Part shown: positions 37,800 through 45,715 of the stretch, one piece after another | Layout of the letters: each line of letters starts with the position of its first letter | Position numbering within the stretch: the stretch's first letter is position 1 | Source: Vibrio renipiscarius | GTDB lineage: Bacteria > Pseudomonadota > Gammaproteobacteria > Enterobacterales > Vibrionaceae | Direction of reading: 5' to 3' | DNA length: 64,000 nucleotides | NCBI RefSeq assembly: GCF_000827885.1 | Contig: NZ_JTKH01000024.1 | Coordinates: 372,001-436,000, forward strand | The notes under the pieces: model-generated | The model's input: only the letters and a program-made list of their open reading frames with translations | Databases searched by the model: none | Told to the model about the DNA's origin: nothing | Position numbers and translations under genes: made by a program

Positions 37800-39752
37800 T
37801 CAACGTTGCAACGTATCTGCCAATACTCGTTGGAAGTACAAACTGCTCTCGCATACATCGGCACCATGAGCATGGTTATGCCCCACATGGCTTTGCTCTT
37901 GCGAAATATGCCCTTCGTATTGACTGAGTTGGTTTAGTACCAACAGGTTACGTTTGCTACTCTTAATTCCCGCATTGCCTACCGCGATTTCGGCTGGCAC
38001 ACCGCGATAAACGGTTGCATGGACATCAATCTGGTTAATGGTTTCTGGCGCTACTTTATATGGGTTCGCTTCTAGCACCGTAAAATCCGCATATTTTCCT
38101 GGTTCGATGCTGCCAACATTGTCTTCAAGACGAGCGGTGTATGCCGCATCAATAGTGATCGCTTTCATCGCTTCGTCTACCGTAATACGCTCTTCTGGTC
38201 CCATCACGGTATCACCGGATAAACCAATGCGGTTAACGGCGGCCCAGACGAGTGATAATGGCTGAGCCGGAGCCATTGGCGCATCAGAATGCAGAGAAAA
38301 ATGCCCACCAGCGTCGATAAATGAACGTCCACGAGACATCACCGAAGCTCGCTCTTCCCCCACCCCGTCTTCACTGTAAAGTTCAGAAAGAATGTGCGTG
38401 TAATACGGATTCACACTGAAGTTCGCGCCCAATTCGACTGCGCGTGGAATATCATCTTTGTCGGTAATACCTAAATGATGGAAACCCATTCGGTGGTCTT
38501 CACGTGGTGTCTCTTTCTGCATTTTCTCAACGATATCGATCGCCGTCTCAAACCCTAAGTCGCCATTTGCATGAATAATGATCGTGTAATCATCTTCCCA
38601 GTAAGGTCGCATGCTATCTTCAAGCTGAGCAGGCGTTTGCAACCACTCGCCTTCATGACCATCGATATAACCGTCTTTCATCATCATAAGTTGGCTATAC
38701 ATGGCGCCATCGGAGAACAATTTCACAAAATTAGGTAGCCACTGGATTTGTGCTTCGCCCGCCATAACCTTGGTTTGGGCTTCAGCCATCGCCTTGCCTT
38801 TCTCTGAATCGTAACCTGCCATCGCATAAGACATATTACCGGCAGGAATTAACCAATAGTCCATCGGAAAATTATCATCAAGCAGAATACTCACCATTTG
38901 TTCGTACAATGCAGGGGTCGCGATGACACCTGGGTCAACGGCTGTGGTAATACCACCAGAATGGACATAGTCACGGGTTCTTTCCATGCCTGTAACAAAA
39001 CGACCTGACTCAATAAAGTATTGCATCACGGTTGGAGCAAGCACCTTCATGCCATTTTCAAAAGCATGGCCTTTTTCCCAATCCAGCTGTTCAAACGCCG
39101 GCCCGTCACCGTGCCAATCTGACTTATCCCAACCCAACATATTGATCGCGGCGTCATTAACGAAGAACTCATGTGCGCTACGATGCCAAACAAGAATAGG
39201 ACGTTCTTTTGAGATCCCATTTAATATTTCACGGCTCATATCGCTGCCATGGAAGTAATGGTGATAGCCCCACGTAATGATTGGCTCGCCTTCCGGTAAA
39301 TCCGCATGCAGTTGGTTAAGCCTTGCAAAATAAGCGTCACTCCCAACAACGCCTTTGCTTTCTCCCCAAGGGAAATTCCAATCAGCTGGGGTAATGAAAT
39401 CCATGCCTAAAAACATCGCACTCATCCAAAGGTGAATATGAGGCTCCACAAAACCCGGTGTGACAACTTTATCGGCAAAATCACGGTTGATGCTAAAACC
39501 TTCCAACTCAGAGTATTTAGCGATAAGTGTCGCCTTCAGCCCCACCTCTAGTATCTTTCCATCCTGAACCGCAACGGCATTCGCCCCTTCAGGGGTATGT
39601 TCAGCCATAGTGATGAGATCCCCAGTTGCAAATAATGTCACTGGGCTATCGGAAGCGAGGTCAGTCACCGGTTTAACATCGTTTGCAGGAGAGCAGCCAA
39701 CAATCAGTGCCACACTTGACGCGATTAGAGATAATTTAAAATGAGAATACAT
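37800..39752 (-). CDS. lipoprotein amidohydrolase (YtcJ-like, amidohydrolase 3 family)
   Basis: A 650-residue protein. The start MYSHFKLSLIASSVALIVGCSP is chosen because GGTGAA lies upstream and the lipobox IVGC (Cys20) then sits correctly; the mature protein is probably outer-membrane anchored. Metal-binding motifs of the amidohydrolase fold are EPHIHLW (HxH), later HANGD and HHLG, and HSDAPM. A tail rich in His (HVGHNHAHGAD) ends the protein. It hydrolyses C-N bonds of unknown substrates. Divergent from a LysR gene across a tandemly duplicated region. Confidence 0.85.
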   Translation of the reverse strand: MYSHFKLSLIASSVALIVGCSPANDVKPVTDLASDSPVTLFATGDLITMAEHTPEGANAVAVQDGKILEVGLKATLIAKYSELEGFSINRDFADKVVTPGFVEPHIHLWMSAMFLGMDFITPADWNFPWGESKGVVGSDAYFARLNQLHADLPEGEPIITWGYHHYFHGSDMSREILNGISKERPILVWHRSAHEFFVNDAAINMLGWDKSDWHGDGPAFEQLDWEKGHAFENGMKVLAPTVMQYFIESGRFVTGMERTRDYVHSGGITTAVDPGVIATPALYEQMVSILLDDNFPMDYWLIPAGNMSYAMAGYDSEKGKAMAEAQTKVMAGEAQIQWLPNFVKLFSDGAMYSQLMMMKDGYIDGHEGEWLQTPAQLEDSMRPYWEDDYTIIIHANGDLGFETAIDIVEKMQKETPREDHRMGFHHLGITDKDDIPRAVELGANFSVNPYYTHILSELYSEDGVGEERASVMSRGRSFIDAGGHFSLHSDAPMAPAQPLSLVWAAVNRIGLSGDTVMGPEERITVDEAMKAITIDAAYTARLEDNVGSIEPGKYADFTVLEANPYKVAPETINQIDVHATVYRGVPAEIAVGNAGIKSSKRNLLVLNQLSQYEGHISQEQSHVGHNHAHGADVCESSLYFQRVLADTLQR

Positions 39753-39790
39753 AACGTTCACCAATACTATTATTGAGGTTTCTCTTCCAT

Positions 39791-39970
39791 GAGCTTGAGC
39801 TGAATATAAAGAAAATCAACTCCCGTGACTCGGATCTAATAAATCCATGCATGGTATCGACAAATAAACAATATCACTCTGAGCTTGACCCGAATATATT
39901 GACAACAAACTCCCGTGACTCGGCTCTAATAAACCCATCCTTGGTATCGATAAATCAACAATATCACTCT
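39791..39970 (+). repeat. tandem duplication, 2 x 90 bp, in the divergent promoter region
   Basis: Copies 39791-39880 and 39881-39970 begin GAGCTTGA and end CAATATCACTCT, with 13 differences in 90 positions (about 86 percent identical). They share the blocks CTCCCGTGACTCGG, TCTAATAAA and TGGTATCGA. It fills most of the space between the amidohydrolase gene and the LysR gene. Confidence 0.9.
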
Positions 39971-40025
39971 ATATTCGTTCTAAATAATGCATTACGAAGG
40001 GTAAAACCCATCATTTGGAGTCTCT

Positions 40026-40916
40026 ATGTTTTCTTATGAACACCTTGCCGCTTTCTGTGCGACGGTTGAAGAAGGCAGTTATAGTCAAGCTGCTAAGAAA
40101 CTAGGTAAAGATAGAACGACCGTTCGCGAGCAAGTGAAAGCGCTTGAAGATAGTTATGCCGTATCTCTGTTTGATATCCAAGGCAAAAAAGCAGTGCCAT
40201 CTGAAGAAGGCGGTGCTATTTATCGACATGCGAAATTACTGGTCAATAACAGTGAGCGCCTTAACGCTAGAATGATGGATAGCTACAAAACGGAATTCAC
40301 CTCGTTTGATATCTACCACGATATTCTCGTTCCTAATGCGCTTATTGTTCATGTCGATCAATACATAAAAGAAGCCTTCCCTCACATCAAAGTGAACTGG
40401 CTGCATAGAAACAGACAAGACATTCTCCACGAAGTCTCTTCTAAGCCGAATGCGCTTGCGCTCATGCAATATCGACTGCACACCAAGACGGAACAGAACT
40501 ACGAGTACATACATTTAGGATCTGACGAGCTCTCCGTGTTCTGCAATCCTAATCACCCTTTGACGAAAGTAAAACCTCTTGGTGTCAATGATTTAGAGAT
40601 AGCCAAACAATACGTTAGTGAAAACCACATCCACTCTTTGAACGAAGTATTCTCCGTTTCGATTGATCAACATATCGTGAGCAACAACGATGTCCTTCTG
40701 GCGCTGCTACAACATGACGGTTGGGCATTCAGCAGCCGTGCGTTAGTCGCCCCACTGGTCAAAACAGGTCAGTTAGTGGAATTACAAACCGAAGAAATTG
40801 TCACTTCTTTCAAAATCGGGCTTTCATTTTATTTCCCAATATCAATGAAACGTTCGCCAGAATTGGAAGGGTTACAAAAAGCATTACGGGCGTATGCGAA
40901 AGCGAATATGAGTTAG
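40026..40916 (+). CDS. LysR family transcriptional regulator
   Basis: A 296-residue LysR-type regulator (HTH SYSQAAKKLGKDRTTVREQVKALEDSYAVSLFDIQGKKA, about 17-56). The effector half is divergent and ends with MKRSPELEGLQKALRAYAK. It is divergent from the lipoprotein amidohydrolase gene with a tandem 90-bp duplication between, a natural place for its operator. Confidence 0.9.
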   Translation: MFSYEHLAAFCATVEEGSYSQAAKKLGKDRTTVREQVKALEDSYAVSLFDIQGKKAVPSEEGGAIYRHAKLLVNNSERLNARMMDSYKTEFTSFDIYHDILVPNALIVHVDQYIKEAFPHIKVNWLHRNRQDILHEVSSKPNALALMQYRLHTKTEQNYEYIHLGSDELSVFCNPNHPLTKVKPLGVNDLEIAKQYVSENHIHSLNEVFSVSIDQHIVSNNDVLLALLQHDGWAFSSRALVAPLVKTGQLVELQTEEIVTSFKIGLSFYFPISMKRSPELEGLQKALRAYAKANMS

Positions 40917-40996
40917 CCAATCCAACTCGTCGAGCATAGAGATAGGTATTAGGGTTAGGAAGCGCCCATCCTTGGGCAAGCTTCCTTAAGGTGACA

Positions 40997-41791
40997 TTAA
41001 AAGAACCACTTCACGCCAATCTCAGCTTTCAGTTCGACATCACCATCAATCGACCAGCCATCCGGTGTGGTGATGTCGGTACTGCCGTATTCCAGTTTCG
41101 TCATCAACCATTGCGTTCTGTCTGACTTAATCGGCGCATTAAACATCACATTAAACGACTTTGACTCCATCTCGACGGTGTCACCTTCAACATTGAAATA
41201 CTCTGGCCACGCTTGGACGAAGGCACCGCTATCACCAATAGGCTGGGTCACAAACAAGTTCAACATGTAGCCATCCGCAGACTCGCCAAACACTTTACCT
41301 GTGGTGTATGCGGCGTTAGGAAATACCATCGCTCCTCCGGTGTAAGCAGGGTTAATCAACCCGATCGCCCCCACAGACAGTAACGTTGTATCTTTGTAAC
41401 CTAACCCTTTCATGGCTCCTGCCGTGCCGTTTTGGTGGATAAGATCCGTAGAGAGACCGACTCTTGGCATGAACTCATTGTCCATCGCATGCACTTGGAA
41501 ATATTGCGCGCGGCTCTTTTGATAATCCAAACCAAATTTATCTTTGCCTTGCCGCTTCGCACTGTCGTTACCGAAGTTACCTTCCACAAAACCCGCAAAC
41601 TGGATATCTTCGGTCCAAGCGCCAGTAAACATTGACGACACTCGAATATCGGCGTCCGATGTAACAAAAAATGCTGCTTGTGTATAAACGCGGGTAAGAT
41701 CCGATGGGTCAATCACTTCACGCTCTTCAGCATAAACAGCGCCCGACGTGAGAGTAGTAAGAAGTGCTAAGTGAATCGTTGTTCTATTCAT
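40997..41791 (-). CDS. outer-membrane beta-barrel protein
   Basis: A 264-residue exported protein. A signal peptide ends near VYAEE (about 22). The mature part has alternating aromatic/hydrophobic strands (AAFFVTS, QFAGFVEGNFG, YMLNLFVTQP, QWLMTKLEYGS) and ends GVKWFF with a terminal Phe, the outer-membrane sorting signal. Channel or porin substrate is not evident. It converges with the LysR gene; it is near the lipoprotein amidohydrolase, so a shared uptake/hydrolysis role is possible. Confidence 0.8.
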   Translation of the reverse strand: MNRTTIHLALLTTLTSGAVYAEEREVIDPSDLTRVYTQAAFFVTSDADIRVSSMFTGAWTEDIQFAGFVEGNFGNDSAKRQGKDKFGLDYQKSRAQYFQVHAMDNEFMPRVGLSTDLIHQNGTAGAMKGLGYKDTTLLSVGAIGLINPAYTGGAMVFPNAAYTTGKVFGESADGYMLNLFVTQPIGDSGAFVQAWPEYFNVEGDTVEMESKSFNVMFNAPIKSDRTQWLMTKLEYGSTDITTPDGWSIDGDVELKAEIGVKWFF

Positions 41792-42055
41792 ATTGGTTTA
41801 CCTTGTAATCGTTCATCACCTCTCTGAATCCTTCCGGCTGTGACGTTGAGTAAATTAACGTGGATAGTGGCGGTTACGAGTCACTTTAATTGGGAGTTTG
41901 CATTCATAAAAACACATATTGATGGGCATATCCCATCATTAGCATTCTCATCAAATCTATCCAGTCTCTTACTTTTGAACGAATTTACCCATCATATGTG
42001 ATTTTTGGCATTTTCTGGCGACTGCTAAGATACGTCTATGACTGAGGAGGCGCAT

Positions 42056-42223
42056 ATGACCAAACAGACTTTTCTAGCACTTATTTTTATTGGGTTGCTC
42101 ATTCTGTCACCCATGATATTCGCTCACCTTGTAGCGAATTTTGCTGCCCTCCCCAACGACCGTTTCGAGCCTGACGCCGCTTCCCTCACCCATGTCTATG
42201 ATTTGTTGCTGATGAGTAGGTAA
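42056..42223 (+). CDS. small single-pass membrane protein
   Basis: A 55-residue protein. The start MTKQTFLALIFIG is chosen because GGAGGCG lies seven bases upstream. One membrane helix (about 6-26) is followed by a short hydrophilic tail with FEPDAASLTHVYDLLLMSR. No known family is recognised. It is followed by a non-coding region. Confidence 0.5.
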   Translation: MTKQTFLALIFIGLLILSPMIFAHLVANFAALPNDRFEPDAASLTHVYDLLLMSR

Positions 42224-42372
42224 CCCTTGCCTTTGCTCCGAACAATAGCCATCAAGACAGTTGTAACGGCATAGCACATTGAGTCACTTAGGTAGAGTTC
42301 TGACATAAGAAAAGGTCAGTCAACGATCGCGTTGGAGAAGCGTGTGCCAAATCAGTTGAAACAAGGAAAGGA

Positions 42373-42418
42373 GCACTTTCATGCTTGAAAGTGCCAACTG
42401 TAACGTTTCTTGGAAACA
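42373..42418 (+). repeat. dispersed hairpin repeat, copy 1
   Basis: GCACTTTC, ATGCTT and GAAAGTGC form a perfect 8-base stem, followed by CAACTGTAACGTTTCTTGG. It matches copies at 47590-47640 and 52881-52926 in the same orientation. Confidence 0.75.
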
Positions 42419-42423
42419 ATGAG

Positions 42424-42507
42424 CGAAAGTAAAGGATCTAAAGCGAAAGCTCTGAAGTAAAGGCACTAAAGCATAGGTCCTAAAGCATAGGCCCTAAAGC
42501 AAAAGGG
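42424..42507 (+). repeat. 14-bp tandem repeat, about six units
   Basis: The units are CTAAAGCATAGGTC, CTAAAGCATAGGCC, CTAAAGCAAAAGGG, CTAAAGCGAAAGCT, CTGAAGTAAAGGCA and a first degenerate unit. Period is exactly 14. Units 3 and 4 differ at one position. Confidence 0.85.
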
Positions 42508-42584
42508 TTAGAGGTAAGCCGTGGCATTGGTCAATGGATGGTCATCAAAAACCTTACACCTACCCTATTCTTTCAAACGTGTAT

Positions 42585-43478
42585 TCAATTTTTCTGCGCG
42601 CGAAAATGCTCAGCAAGAAAATCAATAAATGCGCAAATACGCTTAGGCTGGTAATCACTGTCTTTAAAGACCATATACATGGGTAGCTTAATCGGTTCAT
42701 ATTGCGTTAAAACCGGCGTTAATATCCCTTGATGTAGCTCATCTTCAATCATCCATTTGGGCATCGCCGCAATCCCCAGCCCCAACTTTGCCATCTGTAC
42801 TAACATCTCTGGACTATCACAACGAAATTGCTCTTTTACTTTGGCTTTAATGACGACTTGATTATCCATAAATCGCCACAAATTTGAGGGCGTAGACAAG
42901 CTATAGCACAGGCATTTATGCCACTGTAGATCTTGGGCTGTCTCAATAGGAGGCTGACTTGTTAAGTACGTTGGTGAGGCAAAATAGACAAGTTCATTAT
43001 CCATAAGCCACTTCGCTTTTAATCCCGAGTCTTTAAGGTATGAAGCGCGAATGGCAATATCGATATCGCTTTCAACTAAATCCGCTAACTTGTCAGACAC
43101 TGATACATCAACGCTCAGATCGGGGTGCAATCTCATAAAGTCATTCAACGGCTCGGCCAATAATCGAACGCTAAACGCACTGGGAACGGATAAGGTTAAG
43201 GTGCCGAAGACTTCAGCTTGCTGTTGCCTTAATTGCGATTCAAACGCACTCATCTCTTCGATAAGCTTTAACGCTAAACCCAAATATTGCTTGCCACTCG
43301 TCGTCAGGCTAACCGCACGCGCATGGCGATGAAACAAGGTGATACCAACATCTTGCTCCAGCCATTGGATCTTTTTACTTACCGCACTTTGAGTGGTATT
43401 CAATTCTTTGGCAGCGGCGGTAAACGAACCTAGTGCGGCAACACGAGTAAAGACTTTTAAACAGGTAAACTTGTCCAT
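42585..43478 (-). CDS. LysR family transcriptional regulator
   Basis: A 297-residue LysR-type regulator with HTH SFTAAAKELNTTQSAVSKKIQWLEQDVGITLFHRHARAV and effector domain FGTLTLSVPSAFSVRL. It is divergent from the DoxX-like gene with 100 bases between, so that gene is the probable target. Confidence 0.93.
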   Translation of the reverse strand: MDKFTCLKVFTRVAALGSFTAAAKELNTTQSAVSKKIQWLEQDVGITLFHRHARAVSLTTSGKQYLGLALKLIEEMSAFESQLRQQQAEVFGTLTLSVPSAFSVRLLAEPLNDFMRLHPDLSVDVSVSDKLADLVESDIDIAIRASYLKDSGLKAKWLMDNELVYFASPTYLTSQPPIETAQDLQWHKCLCYSLSTPSNLWRFMDNQVVIKAKVKEQFRCDSPEMLVQMAKLGLGIAAMPKWMIEDELHQGILTPVLTQYEPIKLPMYMVFKDSDYQPKRICAFIDFLAEHFRAQKN

Positions 43479-43578
43479 GACATTCCTATTTGGAATGGTA
43501 ATAAGGTAAATATTAGTCTGTTTAGCAGACTATAGGAATGGTTTAATAGGCCTATCGTTTACTTAAGGAGCTCAAGCC

Positions 43579-43935
43579 ATGTTGTTTATACAAGGGTTAT
43601 TAATCGCCTTTTTCCTATTTGCCAGTTTTGTTAAAACGGTTGGCATGCCGAAGAAAATATTTACCCTTCAACTCGAGTTTTTCCACAATTATGGCCTTAA
43701 CCGCATCGCTATGTTTTTGGTGGGAATAATTGAAGCGATAGGCGCTATCACCATGTTACTTGGGATATCATTGGCAAATCCAAAACTCAGCGCAATCGGC
43801 GCGAGTCTAACGGCATTTACCTCAATTGGGGCGATATTCTTTCATTTGCGATTTGATACATGGAAGGATGCTGTGCCATCAATGGTGACGTTAACTCTGT
43901 CATTTATGGTGGTGTTCGCGATGGTTCGACTTTGA
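43579..43935 (+). CDS. DoxX-like small membrane protein
   Basis: A 118-residue four-helix membrane protein resembling the DoxX/DoxD-like family (FASFVKTVG, FVGIIEAIGAITMLLG, FHLRFDTWKDA). DoxX proteins act in redox or sulfur metabolism in some bacteria. RBS AAGGAG precedes ATG. Probable target of the divergent LysR regulator. Confidence 0.75.
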   Translation: MLFIQGLLIAFFLFASFVKTVGMPKKIFTLQLEFFHNYGLNRIAMFLVGIIEAIGAITMLLGISLANPKLSAIGASLTAFTSIGAIFFHLRFDTWKDAVPSMVTLTLSFMVVFAMVRL

Positions 43936-44229
43936 TGGGGAAGTGCTGAAAACCTTCAAGTGATGTGTTCTACGTTGATTTTGGATAATTATTTGTCAGT
44001 GGCTTTGCTAAATTAGCGATCTATGGATTATCTCAAGTATAGGAAACCTTGACAGGAAAAATGCAAAACGCGCCCCCCCCTTACATCTTAATAATCAATA
44101 AATGTATAAACAAAAAATAGTAACAGACGAATTTATTGTAATAAATTACGGCTAATTACAACTTTATCGTAATGAAACACCTCGGAATTATTGCTACCTT
44201 ATTCGAAAATGATTAACAAGGAGCAAATA
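43936..44229 (+). promoter_or_regulatory. promoter region of the island, with palindrome and C8 tract
   Basis: It contains the left copy of the island-flanking direct repeat (44003-44049), a run of eight C at 44073-44080, the perfect palindrome AATTTATTGTAATAAATT (44130-44147) and a longer inverted pair ATTACG/CGTAAT (44145-44173). Base composition turns AT-rich at about 44080. The palindrome is a candidate operator for the downstream HTH-like protein. Confidence 0.45.
44003..44049 (+). repeat. left imperfect direct repeat flanking the NTPase island
   Basis: It contains GCTAAATTAGC (44007-44017), GGATTA and AGTATAGG-AAACCT. About 31 of 44 positions match the right copy at 47655-47702, with GCTAAATTAGC identical. 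Confidence 0.55.
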
Positions 44230-45264
44230 ATGGCTGGAATTGAAAAATATGAGTCAGTCCTATTGATTGAACATGCGATCAGTGCGTTTAAAAATCGAGG
44301 CAAGTCACAAGCTGACTTAGCTGAATTTTTGGGGATTGAGCCTAGTAGACTATCTGAAGGAAAAAAAGGAAACTGGCGGCTTATGTCGTCTCAAAAGGTG
44401 TCGATAGTTCGTGAATTTGGATACCCTAGACAAGGAAGAGGTGTTTATATAAAAGCAGAGCATTATACAACGGTTGATAAACTTATTGATTCTTTTCATG
44501 ACATTGGAAATCAACGGTACTATCAGAGGCTATCAAAAATCTTAAGGAGTAAGGACTATCTTAGCAAGATATTAAAATCTGTGTTTCTTAAGGATAATCA
44601 ATGTAAATCAGAAGACACGACGCGTACGAAATTAAATGATTACATCAGTAGTGATGATTTTTATCGATGGTTTAATAGTAAAGATACGCCCTATAATCTT
44701 ACTACTACCGATGCATGGGATAAGTGTGGGTTGAGCGCTATTGATGGTTATGAATATAAAATCATCTCAAATTATTTATACAGAGTTGGGCTTTTAAAAT
44801 TTAGTCATGATTCAAGTTACATGATTGGGAATGAGCTCAATGAAAACCTGATTGAAGTCGAGATAGTCCTATCTGGTGATATTATTTTAGATGTTAATAT
44901 TCCCATCCGAAAAAATGAGCAACTAGAGTCGCCAATATCAATCCCCTCATATTATAACGACTCGACTGGGTATACAGGTTATGAAGAAATATTACCGGAC
45001 TCTTGGAATATGGTTCACTTCAAGCTTTTCCTATCAGAATCAATGCGCTATAACGCACTAATCTCATTTAAACCTTATGAAAATTCGGTGAGTTACTTGA
45101 CCAATAGACGCAACATCATTATCGAAGACTTAGATCAGGTTGAATTATTTCAAGAGATTGAAACGATAAGAAAGTTTCTTGGTGAATCGTTCTCATTTGA
45201 GGAAAAAATAAAATACAATATTGCAGAGAATGGTGGTTATGTTCCAGGAGTAAGACGGTTGTAG
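44230..45264 (+). CDS. helix-turn-helix-containing protein of unknown family, island gene 1
   Basis: A 344-residue soluble protein. The start MAGIEKYESV is chosen because AAGGAGC lies seven bases upstream; an in-frame ATG 13 codons earlier lacks such a site. Residues 15-62 look like a Cro/C1-type HTH (SQADLAEFLGIEPSRLSEGKKGNWRL). The C-terminal 280 residues have no recognised domain: an alpha-helical part (75-160) and a beta-rich region (200-280). Codons are AT-rich, unlike neighbours. It is separated from the NTPase gene by 451 non-coding bases. Confidence 0.72.
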   Translation: MAGIEKYESVLLIEHAISAFKNRGKSQADLAEFLGIEPSRLSEGKKGNWRLMSSQKVSIVREFGYPRQGRGVYIKAEHYTTVDKLIDSFHDIGNQRYYQRLSKILRSKDYLSKILKSVFLKDNQCKSEDTTRTKLNDYISSDDFYRWFNSKDTPYNLTTTDAWDKCGLSAIDGYEYKIISNYLYRVGLLKFSHDSSYMIGNELNENLIEVEIVLSGDIILDVNIPIRKNEQLESPISIPSYYNDSTGYTGYEEILPDSWNMVHFKLFLSESMRYNALISFKPYENSVSYLTNRRNIIIEDLDQVELFQEIETIRKFLGESFSFEEKIKYNIAENGGYVPGVRRL

Positions 45265-45715
45265 TCGTAAAAACACCACAATCCAATCTACAACCCTGAG
45301 ACGCAGGGTTGTAGTGGCACGCTGAATTTGTTACTCAGATAGAAGTACCATCTAACTTTACTTCCGTATTTTCTAGCTTACTAAATATCGGTCAAATTAT
45401 ACTTCAGTGGACTAATTTGCTAATAGCTCGTACGGAACATACGTGCTAGCGGTGATCGTGCCAGCACGTATCTGGACATAAATGACTTAGGGTGAAAAAC
45501 CTAGGTCTAGCATTTCAGATAAGCTGAACTTGTTTAAATCTAGTTAACGAACGACTATCAACTGGGTGGCGACTCCAGAGGTTTGAAGTCTGTAAGATTG
45601 ATTTTAACGGAGTATTGCGGAAGGACACTTGTGAAAACACCTCATTTTATTCAAGTATCTGATTAAAAACATTATAGTACCCTACTAAGTAACCATTCTT
45701 TTTGTGAGGACACTG
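45265..45715 (+). ncRNA. structured non-coding spacer between the two island genes, possible RNA
   Basis: No reading frame is convincing. Two strong hairpins are visible: CTACAACCCTG, AGACG, CAGGGTTGTAG (45288-45314, 11-bp stem) and ATACGTGCT, a 15-base loop, AGCACGTAT (45439-45471). No T-run follows the first, so it is not a normal terminator. It could encode a small RNA or a regulated NTPase leader. Confidence 0.35.

Larger units (their letters stand above)
42224..42584. other. 361-base non-coding region with a hairpin repeat and a 14-bp tandem repeat
   Basis: It contains a dispersed hairpin repeat copy (42373-42418) and a six-unit 14-bp tandem repeat (42424-42507), both listed separately. 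Otherwise no gene or recognised signal is seen. Confidence 0.6.

Noticed and set aside
39773..40039. 88-residue small gene before the LysR regulator
   Set aside because: It is produced by the 90-bp tandem duplication keeping a frame open, has no convincing RBS and overlaps the LysR start.
42424..42507. CRISPR array
   Set aside because: Units are contiguous 14-mers with no unique spacers; it is a simple tandem repeat.
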